This document shows positions 1 through 11,500 of a stretch of 64,000 bases of DNA, in pieces. The stretch is from Pelecanus crispus (lineage: Eukaryota > Chordata > Aves > Pelecaniformes > Pelecanidae), in NCBI RefSeq assembly GCF_030463565.1, contig NC_134643.1:78117721-78181720 (forward strand). Reading direction: 5' to 3'. The notes beneath the pieces are model-generated. The model was not told the DNA's origin. It did no database searches and saw nothing but the letters and a program-made list of their open reading frames with translations. A program made the translations under genes and the position numbers. Numbering within the stretch: position 1 is the first letter of the stretch; each line of letters begins with the position of its first letter.

Positions 1-490
1 CAGTGGGATGAGGGAGAGAATTGGGGGAAAAAAAAAAGTAAAATTTGTGGGTTGAGATAAAGGCAGTTTAATAGGACAGAAAAGGAAGGGAAAATAATAA
101 TAATACACAAAGCAAGTGATGCACAATGCAATTGCTCACCACCTGCTGACCGACACCCAGCCAGTTCCCAAGCAGCGATTGCTGCTCCCCAGCCAACCCC
201 CCCCCCCCCCCCCCCCCCCCCCCAGTTTATATACTGAGCGTGACATCATATGGTATGGAATAGCCCTTTGGTCAGTTTGGCTCAGCTGTCCTGGCTGTGC
301 CTCCTCCCAGTTTCTTGTGCACCTGGCAGAGCATGGGAAGCTGAAAAGTCCTTGACTAGTGTGAGCAGTACTTAGCAACAACTAAAATATCAGTGCGTTA
401 TCAGCATTATTCTCATACTAAACCCAAAACACAGCACTGTGTCAGCTACTAAGAAGAGAATTAACTCTGTCCCAGCCAAAACCAGAACAC
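1..490 (+). mobile_element. Endogenous retroviral LTR fragment (3' portion)
   Basis: The A-rich start, a TATA-like stretch (TTTATATACTGAGC near 225), and a 3' end reading through CTACTAAGAAGAGAATTAACTCTGTCCC-type sequence to CCAAAACCAGAACA resemble, from memory, LTRs of avian ERV families. The 5' end lies before the window. No gag, pol or env reading frame follows, so it is probably a solo LTR or a remnant. A run of 27 C lies inside it (197-223). Short reading frames here on either strand are not genes. The family cannot be named without a repeat library. Confidence 0.6.
197..223. repeat. Homopolymer C27
   Basis: An uninterrupted run of 27 cytosines within the LTR fragment. Exact length is likely to vary between individuals and is prone to sequencing error. 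Confidence 0.9.
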
Positions 491-3089
491 TGCTCCTCTC
501 GGTGTCCAAGTCTGTGCAAGCACTCAGAAAGGGCCAAAGAGTTAAAACAACTCATGCTGATTTTGTTTTTAACTGGTAGATGCCAGATGGCCATGTGTGA
601 CACCAGAGCACATGTACAGTGCCCAGACATCTGACAGAGCTCTTCCAAGAGAATCCATTGGATGGTCCCCACAAGGAGTTTGGAGAAGTTGAAAATGCAG
701 ATATGTCTGCCGCACAATAATAAGCCAGTTTAACTATAACATGTCATTTCTAGCTGTTGATCTGCAGCTCAAACCTGATCTCTTGTTTTGCTGAAACCAT
801 GCTCACGTCTCCATGTGCAAATGGTCGGCAGGTGAACATTGGTTAAAATTACAAATGAGGACATTTGTTCAAAGTCTGGAAAGGGACTGAGGCCTTTTCT
901 AAGCTCAGACATGTTGGGACTGTGTGCTTTCACTGGGAACCAGACCTGAAATCCATAGCCAGATCATAACTATTCCAAAGTTTTGCAGTTTTTTCAGATT
1001 TCTCCTGATCAACAGAAATGCTTAACATATTGTGATATGTGCTTTAATAAAACATGTGCTGTACTCCGTGAAAATGGAGCTTCTGACTTGGATATAGACA
1101 GCATGCAAGTAATCTGTAACATCATCACCAGACACAAGACCATTTTAAATGAAACTCTGCCTTTTGCAAGACCAAGGCATTGTGTCCAGCTGGAAGTTGA
1201 TAGATCCATCTCTTGAAGAATAATTCTCAGAAAACTTGCTCCCAGTCATGAATGTTGCTCCAATTTTTCTTCAGTTGAAACAAACAAGAGACAGTCTTCT
1301 TTCTGGTTATTATTTTTCTTGACAGTGTTTTTTGGTGGTTTTTTTTTTTTTTTAAATATGTCTTATGCAACAGTCTTCTCAGAAAGAAGAACCAACTGTG
1401 GCTTGTTAAAAAGGAGGGTGAAGGGTAGAAGTGGGTGGACAGTCGCTTCCCACACCTCAGAGCCAGCTTCCCCAAGCTCCTGATCTGAACTTGTGTATGT
1501 GGGTCCTGTTGCGTGTCGTCTTCTCTTTAAAGGACGTGCTCCTGGAACAAAAGAGCCAGGATAATATTTTTCTTTAAAATCCACAGCAAGTGCAACTGTG
1601 GTTTTAGCTTCGGAAGTGACTTTCTGAATTTGAATATATATATTATAATTTTTTTTTTTTCCACTCCAGAAGTGAATTTCTGGAGTTGACTATAAGATCA
1701 TTAAAGAAAAACAAGCTTTATGGCCTCAAAGGTTTGTTGAAGAACATTTTCAACTCATCTGAAGATGATAGTTAATTTGAGCTGTGGTACCCATAGTGGC
1801 TTGTGCAACCCAGAGTGTTGCTGCTGTGAATAGCAGATCTGCTGTCATCTCACAGACAGCCTCAGATTTTAACACTTCTTCAACAAGTTGGTTCTCCCAG
1901 AATGTGGCTGGGACTAATGAGAGTTAATATGAGGGGATATTAGATTTCAGAGAGAAGTCTTCCTCGCTGGATGAACATAGTTGTAATCTTACAGAGATAT
2001 ATTGGCTTATTTGGGTGACAGGGTGGTTCCCAAGTCGGGGAAGCGGTTTGGTTAGCCAGGAAGCATCTCATATTTCTTATTCATGGAAAAATCTTGTCTT
2101 CAAACCAAAGTTTGTTGTTTGATTGTCTTAGTGTGGGCGTACAGTGCATTCATTTGGCTCCGCTTGTGCTTATGTTGAGCTTAGCTATCGAAAGGTCCTA
2201 TGGTAATGTGTGGCACATAGGCGTTTACCACCAAACACCGGTTTGAGATTCCTTCTCAAGTTGCAATATGAAAGGAGCCTTGTGATACCATTTCAGTCTG
2301 TCATCATAAACTGCCTCCTGGCAATACTTTTTGTCTGTGAGAGATCTGCCTCTCAAAGTTCTTGAAACACAGGACCCTGCTTCTTGCTAAAGGTGATCAT
2401 CCAGACTGGTGTGTTTTTAACACTGAAGATAATACGGGCTCATTTATAGCATGTCTTGGTGTGGCATCTTCATGCATCATGGATATGAGTTCATTGGCCG
2501 TAAGAACAACCTGTGCGGTCCTGCGCTGGAGCCCTGATGGCAGAGCCATCAAAAAATCACCATTCCCAATCAAAAACGCATCAGTCTGGCTTAAAACACA
2601 CAGCTTCTGCTCCTCTTCTGCTCTGCTCTTTAATTCTGGGTTATTCAGTATTCATATTTTTCAGGTTTTTATCTATCAGTAGTAGTTGTAAACATTTTAA
2701 TAATAAAAGCTGTGTTTTTTCAGATAATCACAGGACTCCCAGAGCTAGGCTCTGTGGTCACAAATACCAAGGATTTGTTATGCTGCTGCTGTTACCGGGT
2801 AAATTGAAACTTAAATGTGAGGACAGAGCTTGATTGTTATTGTTGCATTTTACGTGATTCTTAAATATGACATAAACTTGGGACAAGCCACTTGTGAGAC
2901 CTGGGACAGTTGAGTCAGCTTTTTCCTTCCTCTTTTTCTTGGCACCTACAAGTGAATTACATGTGTTCTTCCAGCTTTTGCAATTAATAGGCCATCAAGA
3001 AAAGAAAATTCCCTCCTGTCTACCTTGTAGCCAGGTAAAGGGATTGGAATTGCTCTTTTCTTGGGTGTTTTTGGGTTGGATGATTTCCG
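491..3089. other. Non-coding interval, probably PPFIBP1 5' intron or upstream sequence
   Basis: No recognised gene. T-rich tracts lie near 1,338 and 1,652. One open segment (998-1,108) has a pyrimidine-rich acceptor and a GT donor and is discussed as a weak exon candidate. Other open frames are short and look random. Confidence 0.5.
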
Positions 3090-3584
3090 CAGTGCTGGCA
3101 GGGTGCAGAGGAGGGGGTTGCTCTCGCAGGGGGCTGTTCAGCAGGGAGCGAGGGTCGAGATGGCCAGCTGCCACCTGCGTGGGGCTGACCTTGCTCCCGG
3201 TCAGGTTTACACAGCTCTACATCCCCCTGCCTGCATCCTCCTCCGCCTCCCTGCCTGGCCTTTGCGTGTTGGGATCCCAGTGGCAGGCTCAGTTTGGAAG
3301 AAGGGTTGATCTTCCCGGGCTTTGATGTGTTAATTCCCCAGAGGAGCTGCTTGCTCCGCCTGAGGAGCGCTGCTGCTTCGGAGGCTCCGCTTCCCACATC
3401 TCCCACTCCGCTGCCACATTCGCCTCCGTCCTTGGTTAGACGAGGAAACCTGCCGTCACTTAACCTCTCCGTCTCGGTTCAGAGGAGCCCTGACGGCGCC
3501 GCTCAGCACGGCGGGCGCCTGTGGTGCTGGGGCTGCAGCTCTCAGCCTCGGCTGCCTGCCACAGTCACTCGTGTCCTTGAATGC
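3090..3584 (+). promoter_or_regulatory. GC-rich candidate internal promoter / 5' UTR of alternative PPFIBP1 first exon
   Basis: This roughly 500-nt stretch is clearly richer in G, C and CpG (for example GACGGCGCCGCTCAGCACGG near 3,491) than the AT-rich flanks. It runs directly into an open frame that ends at a consensus splice donor at 3,653. No TATA box is evident. Promoter function is an inference from composition and position only. Confidence 0.35.
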
Positions 3585-3653
3585 ATGAAGATAGTCATGA
3601 CCAGCATGGAGTATAGCTGGGACATTCACGGACACTGCGTCTGGCTAAATAAG
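3585..3653 (+). CDS. PPFIBP1: Candidate alternative first coding exon of PPFIBP1 (23 codons)
   Basis: From the ATG at 3,585 the frame encodes a short peptide beginning MKIVMTSMEY and ending CVWLNK, followed by a strong donor (AAG/GTAAGG). The exon ends in phase 0 and the next recognised liprin exon (8,504) starts in phase 0, so splicing would give ...WLNK-TNGHISGNG... in frame and would replace the usual N-terminal region. The frame is open upstream to an ATG at 3,294, so the start is uncertain. It is not an exon I can match to a known protein from memory. Confidence 0.4.
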
Positions 3654-4929
3654 GTAAGGCTATCTGTGTTTGTTCTGGCTCTTGCATTTCTCCGAGTGAC
3701 AAGCCATAGCTGGGCAATGCTGTTAGGAAATAAGCATTTCATCTTTCTCTTGTATCAGATACCAGCTGAGCTGCTGTTGAAGAAACTGAGTATTTTGAAA
3801 TGGTTGCATCTTCCCTATTCATCAGCCGTGTTATTTATATTTAGAAAATGTTTCAGGTAAATTCATCAGAGTGAAGGTCTGTCTTAAGCTGGTTTTCTTT
3901 CAGGATTCACTTTTACTGTAGTGAAGCTGTTAAAACATAATGCGGGGGGTTTGAGTGGGTTGGTGTTTTTTTTTTTTTCCTCCTGCTCATTCTCTAGGGA
4001 GGAACTAATCTGTAAACTTTAGGAAAAGCTTAGCAGTGGGTCTGCCTGCCTGCTGCCAGAGCATGTGGAGCAGGCTGCAGATATTCAGAGCGATGAGCAG
4101 GGAGGTGTGAAATGCAGGAGATGCCAGTTTGGGAGGGCAGCGGTGGGCTCCCATGCAAACTGGTGAAGCACAGGTACAGATTGTGTTCAGACAGATTTGA
4201 CCAGTATGACTTTGGGATGGAATCAATACTTAAGGGAGGGTAAAGCTGTCACGGCTCTGTATGACAGGGAAAACAGTAGCAAACACTTTGCTTGGAAAAC
4301 CTGGAGGGTCTGCCTGTGGCACACCAAATGATGTTGAGGTAGCTGAGGCTGGAGGACCCCCCCTGTAAAGGACTCCCTAAAACTGAGTGAACAGACAGAA
4401 CAGCAGTAGCCATGCTTAGCTAAGCATAGGTAATGTGTATGATAATGATCTGAACAATGTAAGCATGCTGATGAGCTCTAATTTAACTCCAGATGGTCAG
4501 GAAAGAGATGTCAGGGACAGCTCGCTTGCCCAACTGTTGACTGGGCTGTGGTGGTCAAAACAGTCAGTGCAATCTGCTGTACGAGAAAATAATGCCGTAG
4601 AGTGGCAGCTCCTTCTATACAAATCAAATCGCAACTTCAGCAAGAACAGTGTGATTTGTTCTGCTTATTTTGTCTCAAAAGCAGAAGAGAAAAATGAGAG
4701 TATTGGCTGCAGTACGCTAAAAACGAGTTTTAGTTCTGAAAGGACAATTCAGCAATTGAGAGGAAACTGTTTTTTTGTTTCTTTTTGGGTTCTTTTTTTT
4801 TTTTTAATATTATGAGACTTAAAACAGCAGCTATTAGAAACTTTCCTGTGGTTTGGAATGCTAACTCACTTCCAGGGAAGATGGATTAAAGACTGAGGGC
4901 CAGCAAGCTGTGAAAGTTTGGTGATGCAT

Positions 4930-5110
4930 CTAGTTATTACAGGAATAATTCCCTCCAGAGCAGTGTGGATTTTTACACTTACGTGACTGCAGACAAAGCT
5001 TACACACGTGTTTGTTTAACAGATTAGCCACAGACTGATCTTGCAGAGTTTTTAAGTGCACTGGGTCTGATCTTATAAGGCATTTTAAGTAAATGCTTAA
5101 CCTCAAACTT
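4930..5110. repeat. Possible ancient CR1/L3-like relic
   Basis: Scattered phrases (ATTCCCTCCAGAGCAGTG, ACTTACGTGACTGCAG, CTGATCTTATAAGGC, AAATGCTTAACC) recall the commonly repeated amniote L3/CR1 3' sequence around 'cttaa' and 'tgatccttgcag' blocks. The match is weak and remembered, not computed. Confidence 0.3.
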
Positions 5111-6570
5111 CTGCAAAGCCTCAGTGGCATCGTGACAACTGTTCTTTTGTTTTTAGGATTAAGATCAATATTGGTAAATCTGCATTCTCTTCCTATACAG
5201 TGTTTTGCAGTTAATCCCTAAATTGAAAACACATGCTAAGTCTAACCACTTAATTGAACATAGATTTTAAATTGCTGATGAAGAGGAGCCGTCTTTGGAA
5301 AATGGCAAAGCTTGTCTTACACAGCGAGTAAACTATGTTAATCCTGTATTGACTTCAATGATACAAATTTGATCCAAAGCTACCAAGTGCCCCAAATACT
5401 CCTGCAGTTGTTGTTGAATCAAATATTTACCTTTTTCTTTTTTGGTTAAAATAGAGCCATTGCTCTGCAGAGTGAGTGGTTGTTGGGCTCAGTCCCAGGG
5501 GAGGCTGCAGGTCCCCAGGTGGAGAGAAACTTCTCCTGAAGAACACACCGAGTGTTACTCATCCAGGTTTTGCACACACCGGGTCTCCCGGCATCTTTCA
5601 GACCTCCCTGCAGCCTGTTGATCCCCATGGGGGCTCTCTCCACCCCATCTCCTGATGCACTGCTTTCCCATATCCACTGTTTGGGCATCTTCCCTCTCCA
5701 TTTCTCTTCAGTCTTGCCCACTGCTGTCGTTATCCTGTTCTTCTTTTCATGTGTTTCATCTCCTCTTGTCTTTCTTCATCTCTCTGGGAAGAAAATCATG
5801 CCAGGTATCAACTTTTTACCTTTGAAGACAGCGCAGAGGAGAGACATGGGAAGGCATCATGTGGCCGTTGCCTGTGGGTCCCTGATCTCCGCACCACCAT
5901 AGGAGGTGCTGGGGCTGCTGCTCTGAAATAGCTGCTGTGACCTCTCTCTGTCGTCCGTTCTCCAACTCTCATCTTTTTCCCCACTGTAGCCAAAGTCGGT
6001 GACTCTCTTGCCTTTTCATACCTAAAATGAAGAGTTAGTCCCAGGTATTACGCAGAAGTTAACAACATTTCAGGCAAAAACCAAACTGCTGTTGAGTTGT
6101 GCACAAAGATTTCTGGTTTTGGTGTACCACAGGAGGTCGGTTTTTATGCAGATTTTAGAAAATATTTCTGGCGACTGCTACCAAAGACATCTTTGTATTT
6201 GGTTTTGTGGGAGAACAACCTTTACTCCAATCCTGTTTGGGGTTCCCATCACCTCCTCCCTCTTTCCCATAGCAATGGCAGCTGCGGCCTGAACACTCAC
6301 TCTCTAGATGCTCCTATTTTAAAACCAAGTATGACGTGCTGAGCAAAACGGGATATTTTTTTGAGGAATGGGAACAGAGTTTAACAACAAGGTGTCTGGT
6401 CAAGATGCTGTGCACAATGAGTAACATTCTGCTTTAACACCTCATCGGTTTTCACAGCATTGTAAAGACATTTTCATCGTAGTGTGAAACCAGTACTTAC
6501 CTCGACATATTTTCTTCACACAGTCTTTGGTTTTAATTTGTGTCTGGTTACGCTGACTAAGAGGTATCAG

Positions 6571-6735
6571 GAGGTTCAGTGGTTAGGGCGCTGATGTGGT
6601 GGTTGGGAGGCAGGGAGTCAAGTCTGTGCTTTGACAAGGACTTTCATGTGAGCCCCAGCAGGATGGAGGGGCGTCTTTGCACCTTGGCTGCCTGCTTGTA
6701 ATGGGGGATGAATATCACTTTCCTACATCAGAGAC
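6571..6735 (+). repeat. MIR-like (tRNA-derived core-SINE) relic
   Basis: The start (TTCAGTGGTTAGGGCGCTG) resembles a tRNA A box, a weak B-box-like stretch follows (GGGAGTCAAGTCTGTGC), and the tail (GCACCTTGGCTGCC...TAATGGGGGATGAATATCAC...CCTAC) follows the MIR order of 'accttggg', 'aaatggggataata' and 'cctac'. Strongly diverged, so an old insertion. Confidence 0.55.
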
Positions 6736-8503
6736 ACACACTGGACTGATAAATGTGTTGTATACTGCAAAATACAGACGCTGTATTCGTGGAGGCTGAG
6801 TAAGTGCCTGAGATGTGTTGGAGGTCTTTAAATGAGAAGGGAGCTACAGAATAGCAAAAGTATGCAAACCTCGTTTCTGTATTTCACATACAAGTCAAGT
6901 TACAAAATTTAAAGCATAATCTGCTAGTTGAGCAGCTAACAAGTTTATTTTGGAAGCTCTTCGACTTCTTTCACCTAAATTAAAACTGTTACAAAACTGA
7001 AGATCTCACTGATCTTGAATGGAAATCCTATGGCATGAACTAAATTCTGGTAGAGGTTGGGGGAAAGCAGAGCAAACTCAGAAGTTTAGAGTACTTATGC
7101 CTCGGTGCTTAGTTTCTTGATGGTCAGAAGGCCTAGTAATTTACTGCTAACTAATTCAGATTCAGGGAATCATTATGGTGTGAGGTATTGGTACAAATTA
7201 CTCGGGACCATCCTTTCTTAGTCTGCTGTAGCTCTAGTGATTTCAGGGGAGATGTTATGGTCACCTTGTAAAGGTTATACATGTATGCTTGGGAGACACA
7301 TTTGTAACTGCACGCTGATCTACAAGCTGCCAGGACGCAGCCTGATTTCTTGAGGAGAGCGCTAAGGTGAGGTCAAATACTTTGTAAGCCCTGCTGTTTG
7401 CTTTGCATCTAATCTTTTAAGTGGTGCTGGTGGACATTTTATTCCTCTGGTTTCAAACAAGGCAGTTTCTCCCGTCACCCGAAGTCAGGCATGTAACGTA
7501 GAAAAGGAGTTTTAGCTGGCAGGTTTCCTGAGGCATCCTCTGCAATCAGGGGAGACAGGCTGTTTGAAAGGGAGATGCAAAGCAGGAGCCTGAGGCTTGC
7601 AGCTCCTACATGGGGGTGGCCTCTCATGGCAGGGTTGTCCTGTAGACTCACCGGGGCATGAGGGTCAGTCACCCGCTTCCTTTTCATCACAGATTTAGAG
7701 GGAAGTCGAGGTCCCTTGGAGTTGGTGGAAGCCTCTGTACTGAGCAGCTTCTCAGACTCCTCTAAGTGATTTATGCAATGATGGGAACAAGAAATTCTTT
7801 TCTGAGCTGAGATCTGATTGTGGTGTCCATCACAAAGTGCTTTGAGACAGCTTTGAATATGGATAGAGTAAAATCCTTCTCACTGCTCAAGAGCATTGAA
7901 GTTGTTATGAAGAAAGTAAGTTGCTGATTCCTCTGAACTCTCTGATAGCATTAAGATGTATTCTTGTTTCTCTTTAGCCTCAGGCAGCTTTATAAAGGGA
8001 TGCGTTTAGAGTGCAGACGGTTCACCCATACCCAGTAAAATGTGCCTGGTATAAAAGGATGTCTCTTACTGAGTGTTTTAGAAAAAATTGTTTGACTTGC
8101 AAGAAGCATAATGCACATTTTGTATATTGTACATTGATTTTTTTCACTTACTGAATGTCTTGGGGTATTTGTCTCTCTGCAAGTATGGCTTAGCATAGTA
8201 CATCATTGAGCACAAATTTTGTTAACAAAATGCTGAATGCACAGTAAGTGAATTTTGCAGAATTGGGTCACCAAAAGGTTCTTTCTTTCTCATCTTTAAG
8301 CCTCTGAACAATTCTTGTCCTGAATGGTGGTCATGTATCCTTTGTTGACAGTTGATTTGATTTGTAACCCTTTGGGGGCTGAAGAATACTTTAAATCTGT
8401 TCTTGAACTGTGCAGACTAAAAATACTCCTTAAGTGTGTTGATAATGTTGAATGATGCTTATGGTACGATAGCTGACAACACAATATTTGCTGTCTTTTT
8501 CAG

Positions 8504-8590
8504 ACTAATGGACATATATCTGGGAATGGAGATCTGTATCAAGAAAGGCTGGCTCGTCTGGAAAATGATAAGGAATCTCTTGTTCTGCAA
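8504..8590 (+). CDS. PPFIBP1: PPFIBP1 exon w1 (TNGHISGNGD...LVLQ)
   Basis: 29 codons, phase 0 to 0. Acceptor TTTTTCAG, donor CAA/GTGAGT. Encodes the start of the conserved coiled coil (YQERLARLENDKESLVLQ). The usual liprin-beta-1 residues before it are not in the preceding 8.5 kb. Confidence 0.95.
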
Positions 8591-11500
8591 GTGAGTAGTC
8601 ACCTAAATTATTTTTTTCTGCTCTTGCATTCATAAGACTTGTTGATTGTATGTGATAAAATCTCTGAGATTTATTTGCAGTTGTGTCATCTTGGACAGTG
8701 TTCAGAAGCCTTGCTGATTCCTGAGAGTTAACACAGATTAAGGATAGGTGTGAATTTAGATTGAAGGAAAAATCTAAGGGGCTTGCTTTCTGTGTATCTG
8801 ATCTCTTTTTGAATCTTGTTAGGTGAGCAGGTCTGCAGAGCAACCACCTTCTTACATTCATGTGTATCCTTAAGATCACCATTTTCCATGACTGTCCACA
8901 TGCTGTCCACATCAGGTGACAGATGTCCTGTCCTCGTGAAAGGTGACAAAAGCTGCGGGACTGGCTAACGGGTGGAAGGAGACGAGAACAGCTCCTTGGA
9001 GGTCCCGCTTACCAGGTGCTGGGCTGGACTGGGTCAGTCCCGAGGGCTCTTGCCAGCTGCCTTACTCTTGCCATCAGCATTGGGACTACCTGGCACCCCC
9101 TGGTCTACGCAGGCATCCTGCGGTCCCCTGACACAGCCCTGGCCTAAGGCCTGTGACAACACTGAGCTCTGCTCTAGGCAGCTTGCCCTCATTCCCAGCG
9201 GTACTGCAGATTTCCTTGAAAGAGCCTGTTTAAAAAAAAAAAAAAACCTAATTCAGAAAAGACAAAATGGGAATCAGTCTGCAGTCTCAAAGGTGTTGTC
9301 TTGGTCTTGCTTAGCCTCAGCCTATGTTTTAATTTCCTTTGCTTTTATTGTTCTGAAAAGGAGAAGCTGTACACTATGGTACACTGTGTGCAGTCACTGG
9401 GAAAGCAGAATAAATTGTATGCAAATGTTTGAGGTTTAGCTATTTGGTTGTTAAGGTAGGAGCTAGTGGGTTTTAGTTAATGTATTGTCACAGCAAAGGC
9501 ATAATTGTTGGCTGTAAAATGCAGCAGCCACCCCTTGTGAAAACTTCCAGGACAAGTCAGGAGGGGAGATGCAGGATTGTATTGCGTCCGCCAGAACTTT
9601 GGCTGAAATTCCAGTAAGCATGAGGGGAGAGCTTTCCCTCCTCTCTTGTTGCCTTTGCCATGCATTATGTCCACTGCAGAGCTCTGCTGCTGCTCCTTCT
9701 CCCCCTGTGGTCCCATTTCATCTGTGGCCCAGCCAGCACTGTTACTCAAACACAGTTCAGGTGACACATATGGCATGGGTGCAAGGTACTAAATATGCAT
9801 CCATTTTTCTCTGCTGTGCAGGTAAGTGTGCTTACAGACCAGGTGGAAGCCCAAGGAGAAAAGATTCGGGATCTAGAGTTCTGTCTAGAGGAGCACAGGG
9901 AGAAGCTGAATGCCACAGAAGAGATGCTGCAGCAGGTATTTCACAGGCACATGTCTGTCTTGCTGTCTGTTTTCATTCTGTCTTAATGAACTGCATTTTG
10001 CTTCGGTGAGAGCAGTGCGCTTCAAGGTGTTACACCCCTTGATGTCTCTTAACTAAGTGATAATTTTCTACCATATTTGCTTTAAAGTCTTTGTACTTGG
10101 TGATGTCAGTGCTGCTTTACACTGTAGGAATCCAGTCCTGCTCTTCTTTGAGCCTTTCCCTGCTGAACTTCAAAGAGACTTGGATTAAAGCCTCTGGCAG
10201 GATGGGTGGGTTCCCCTCAAAGCTCCTTGCTGCCCAGAGCAACTGTGATGACAGACAAGCTTTCTTCTCATCCTGGCAGCCTACCCATGATAGTGGTCCC
10301 GTGATCTCAGATACATCCTAGGTGCCTGGAGTCTGTCAGATGGGTAATAGCTGTGTGCCAGGGCTTCAGAGAGTGCAAGGAAGAGTGTGATGCTTTTCCC
10401 TGTGAAAGAGGCCCCTAGCTGTAGAAATAAATTACTGATTTCTTCCCCTCGGATGAATAATTCTGGTCTCTACCTCTTTATCTTGAATCAGGAGCTTTTA
10501 AGCAGAACATCCCTTGAAACTCAGAAGCTGGATCTCATGGCAGAGATTTCCACTCTGAAGTTAAAGCTTACATCTGTAGAGAAGGATAGATTGGACTATG
10601 AGGACAGATTCAGAGACACAGAGGTGAGTAAAACCCAGCTGAATAAATTGTGAAAGCTGTGTGTGGCTTCACGTTACCTGAAAACTTCCTGGGAAATTTT
10701 TTTTTTTGTGAGACAAGAAGGGAATTAATCCTTAAGGTTAAAACATGTATCTCTTAAAATAAAAAGTGTCCTTTATTGGTAAACTTTGGTTTTACACAGA
10801 AAGATTTCCAAACCCAGTTTTTGATTCTGGCCACCAGATTTCAGGAGGGATGGCATTTAGGATGGATTTAAATAAAATCACGAACATACTGCACTCTCCT
10901 GTCCCAACTTGAAACTGTCATCATCTTAGTAAGACACGTCTGAGGCAAATGCTTAAGCCCATTGCAAGTACAAAAAGCATGCATGTGCAAAGACACAGCA
11001 CACTAAAAGACATAACTTTTGGTACAGTAACAGAGAGAATAAGGTGACTCGGTGTGAGGGCATTTTGAAGCCTCACTTCAAACCCCAGCCCCACAGAAGC
11101 CCAGGACCAAGAGGCCAGTGGTTGCGCATCTCAGCCTGGCTTCAGCCCAGCAGTGTACAGTGCCAGGCAGAGCTGCAGCCTGGAGCTGCCATCCCTGGTG
11201 ACGCTCTCCTGGGCCATTTGTCCTCTGTGCGCTACAGATCTGTGTAGCTGAACCTTGCTCATGTTTGAAGCCAGAAAGCCTCAAAGCGGGTGGGCAACCC
11301 AGTTTTTCCAGGAAACTCCAAGAATCAGGCTTCGCTGCCCCTTCACTGCCTGGGTGACGTACCCCATATCAGCAATACCTTGTATCTAGGAAGCAGAGCA
11401 AAATTTCCAATTCTGGGTTCATCAATGAAATGTCAGATGTTTGTATTGTGGATGTTCCAGTTATCATTCATTTCTAGAAGGGAAGAAGCCATAACGTCAT

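Larger units (their letters stand above)
3654..8503 (+). other. PPFIBP1: PPFIBP1 intron with old repeat relics
   Basis: No coding exon recognised. The interval holds a degenerate MIR-like SINE (6,571-6,735) and a diffuse stretch (about 4,930-5,110) resembling old CR1/L3 sequence. It ends at the acceptor TGTCTTTTTCAG before 8,504. Confidence 0.6.

Noticed and set aside
6571..6640. tRNA gene (A-box-like TTCAGTGGTTAGGGCG)
   Set aside because: No cloverleaf, no acceptor-stem pairing and a poor B box; better explained as a tRNA-derived SINE.
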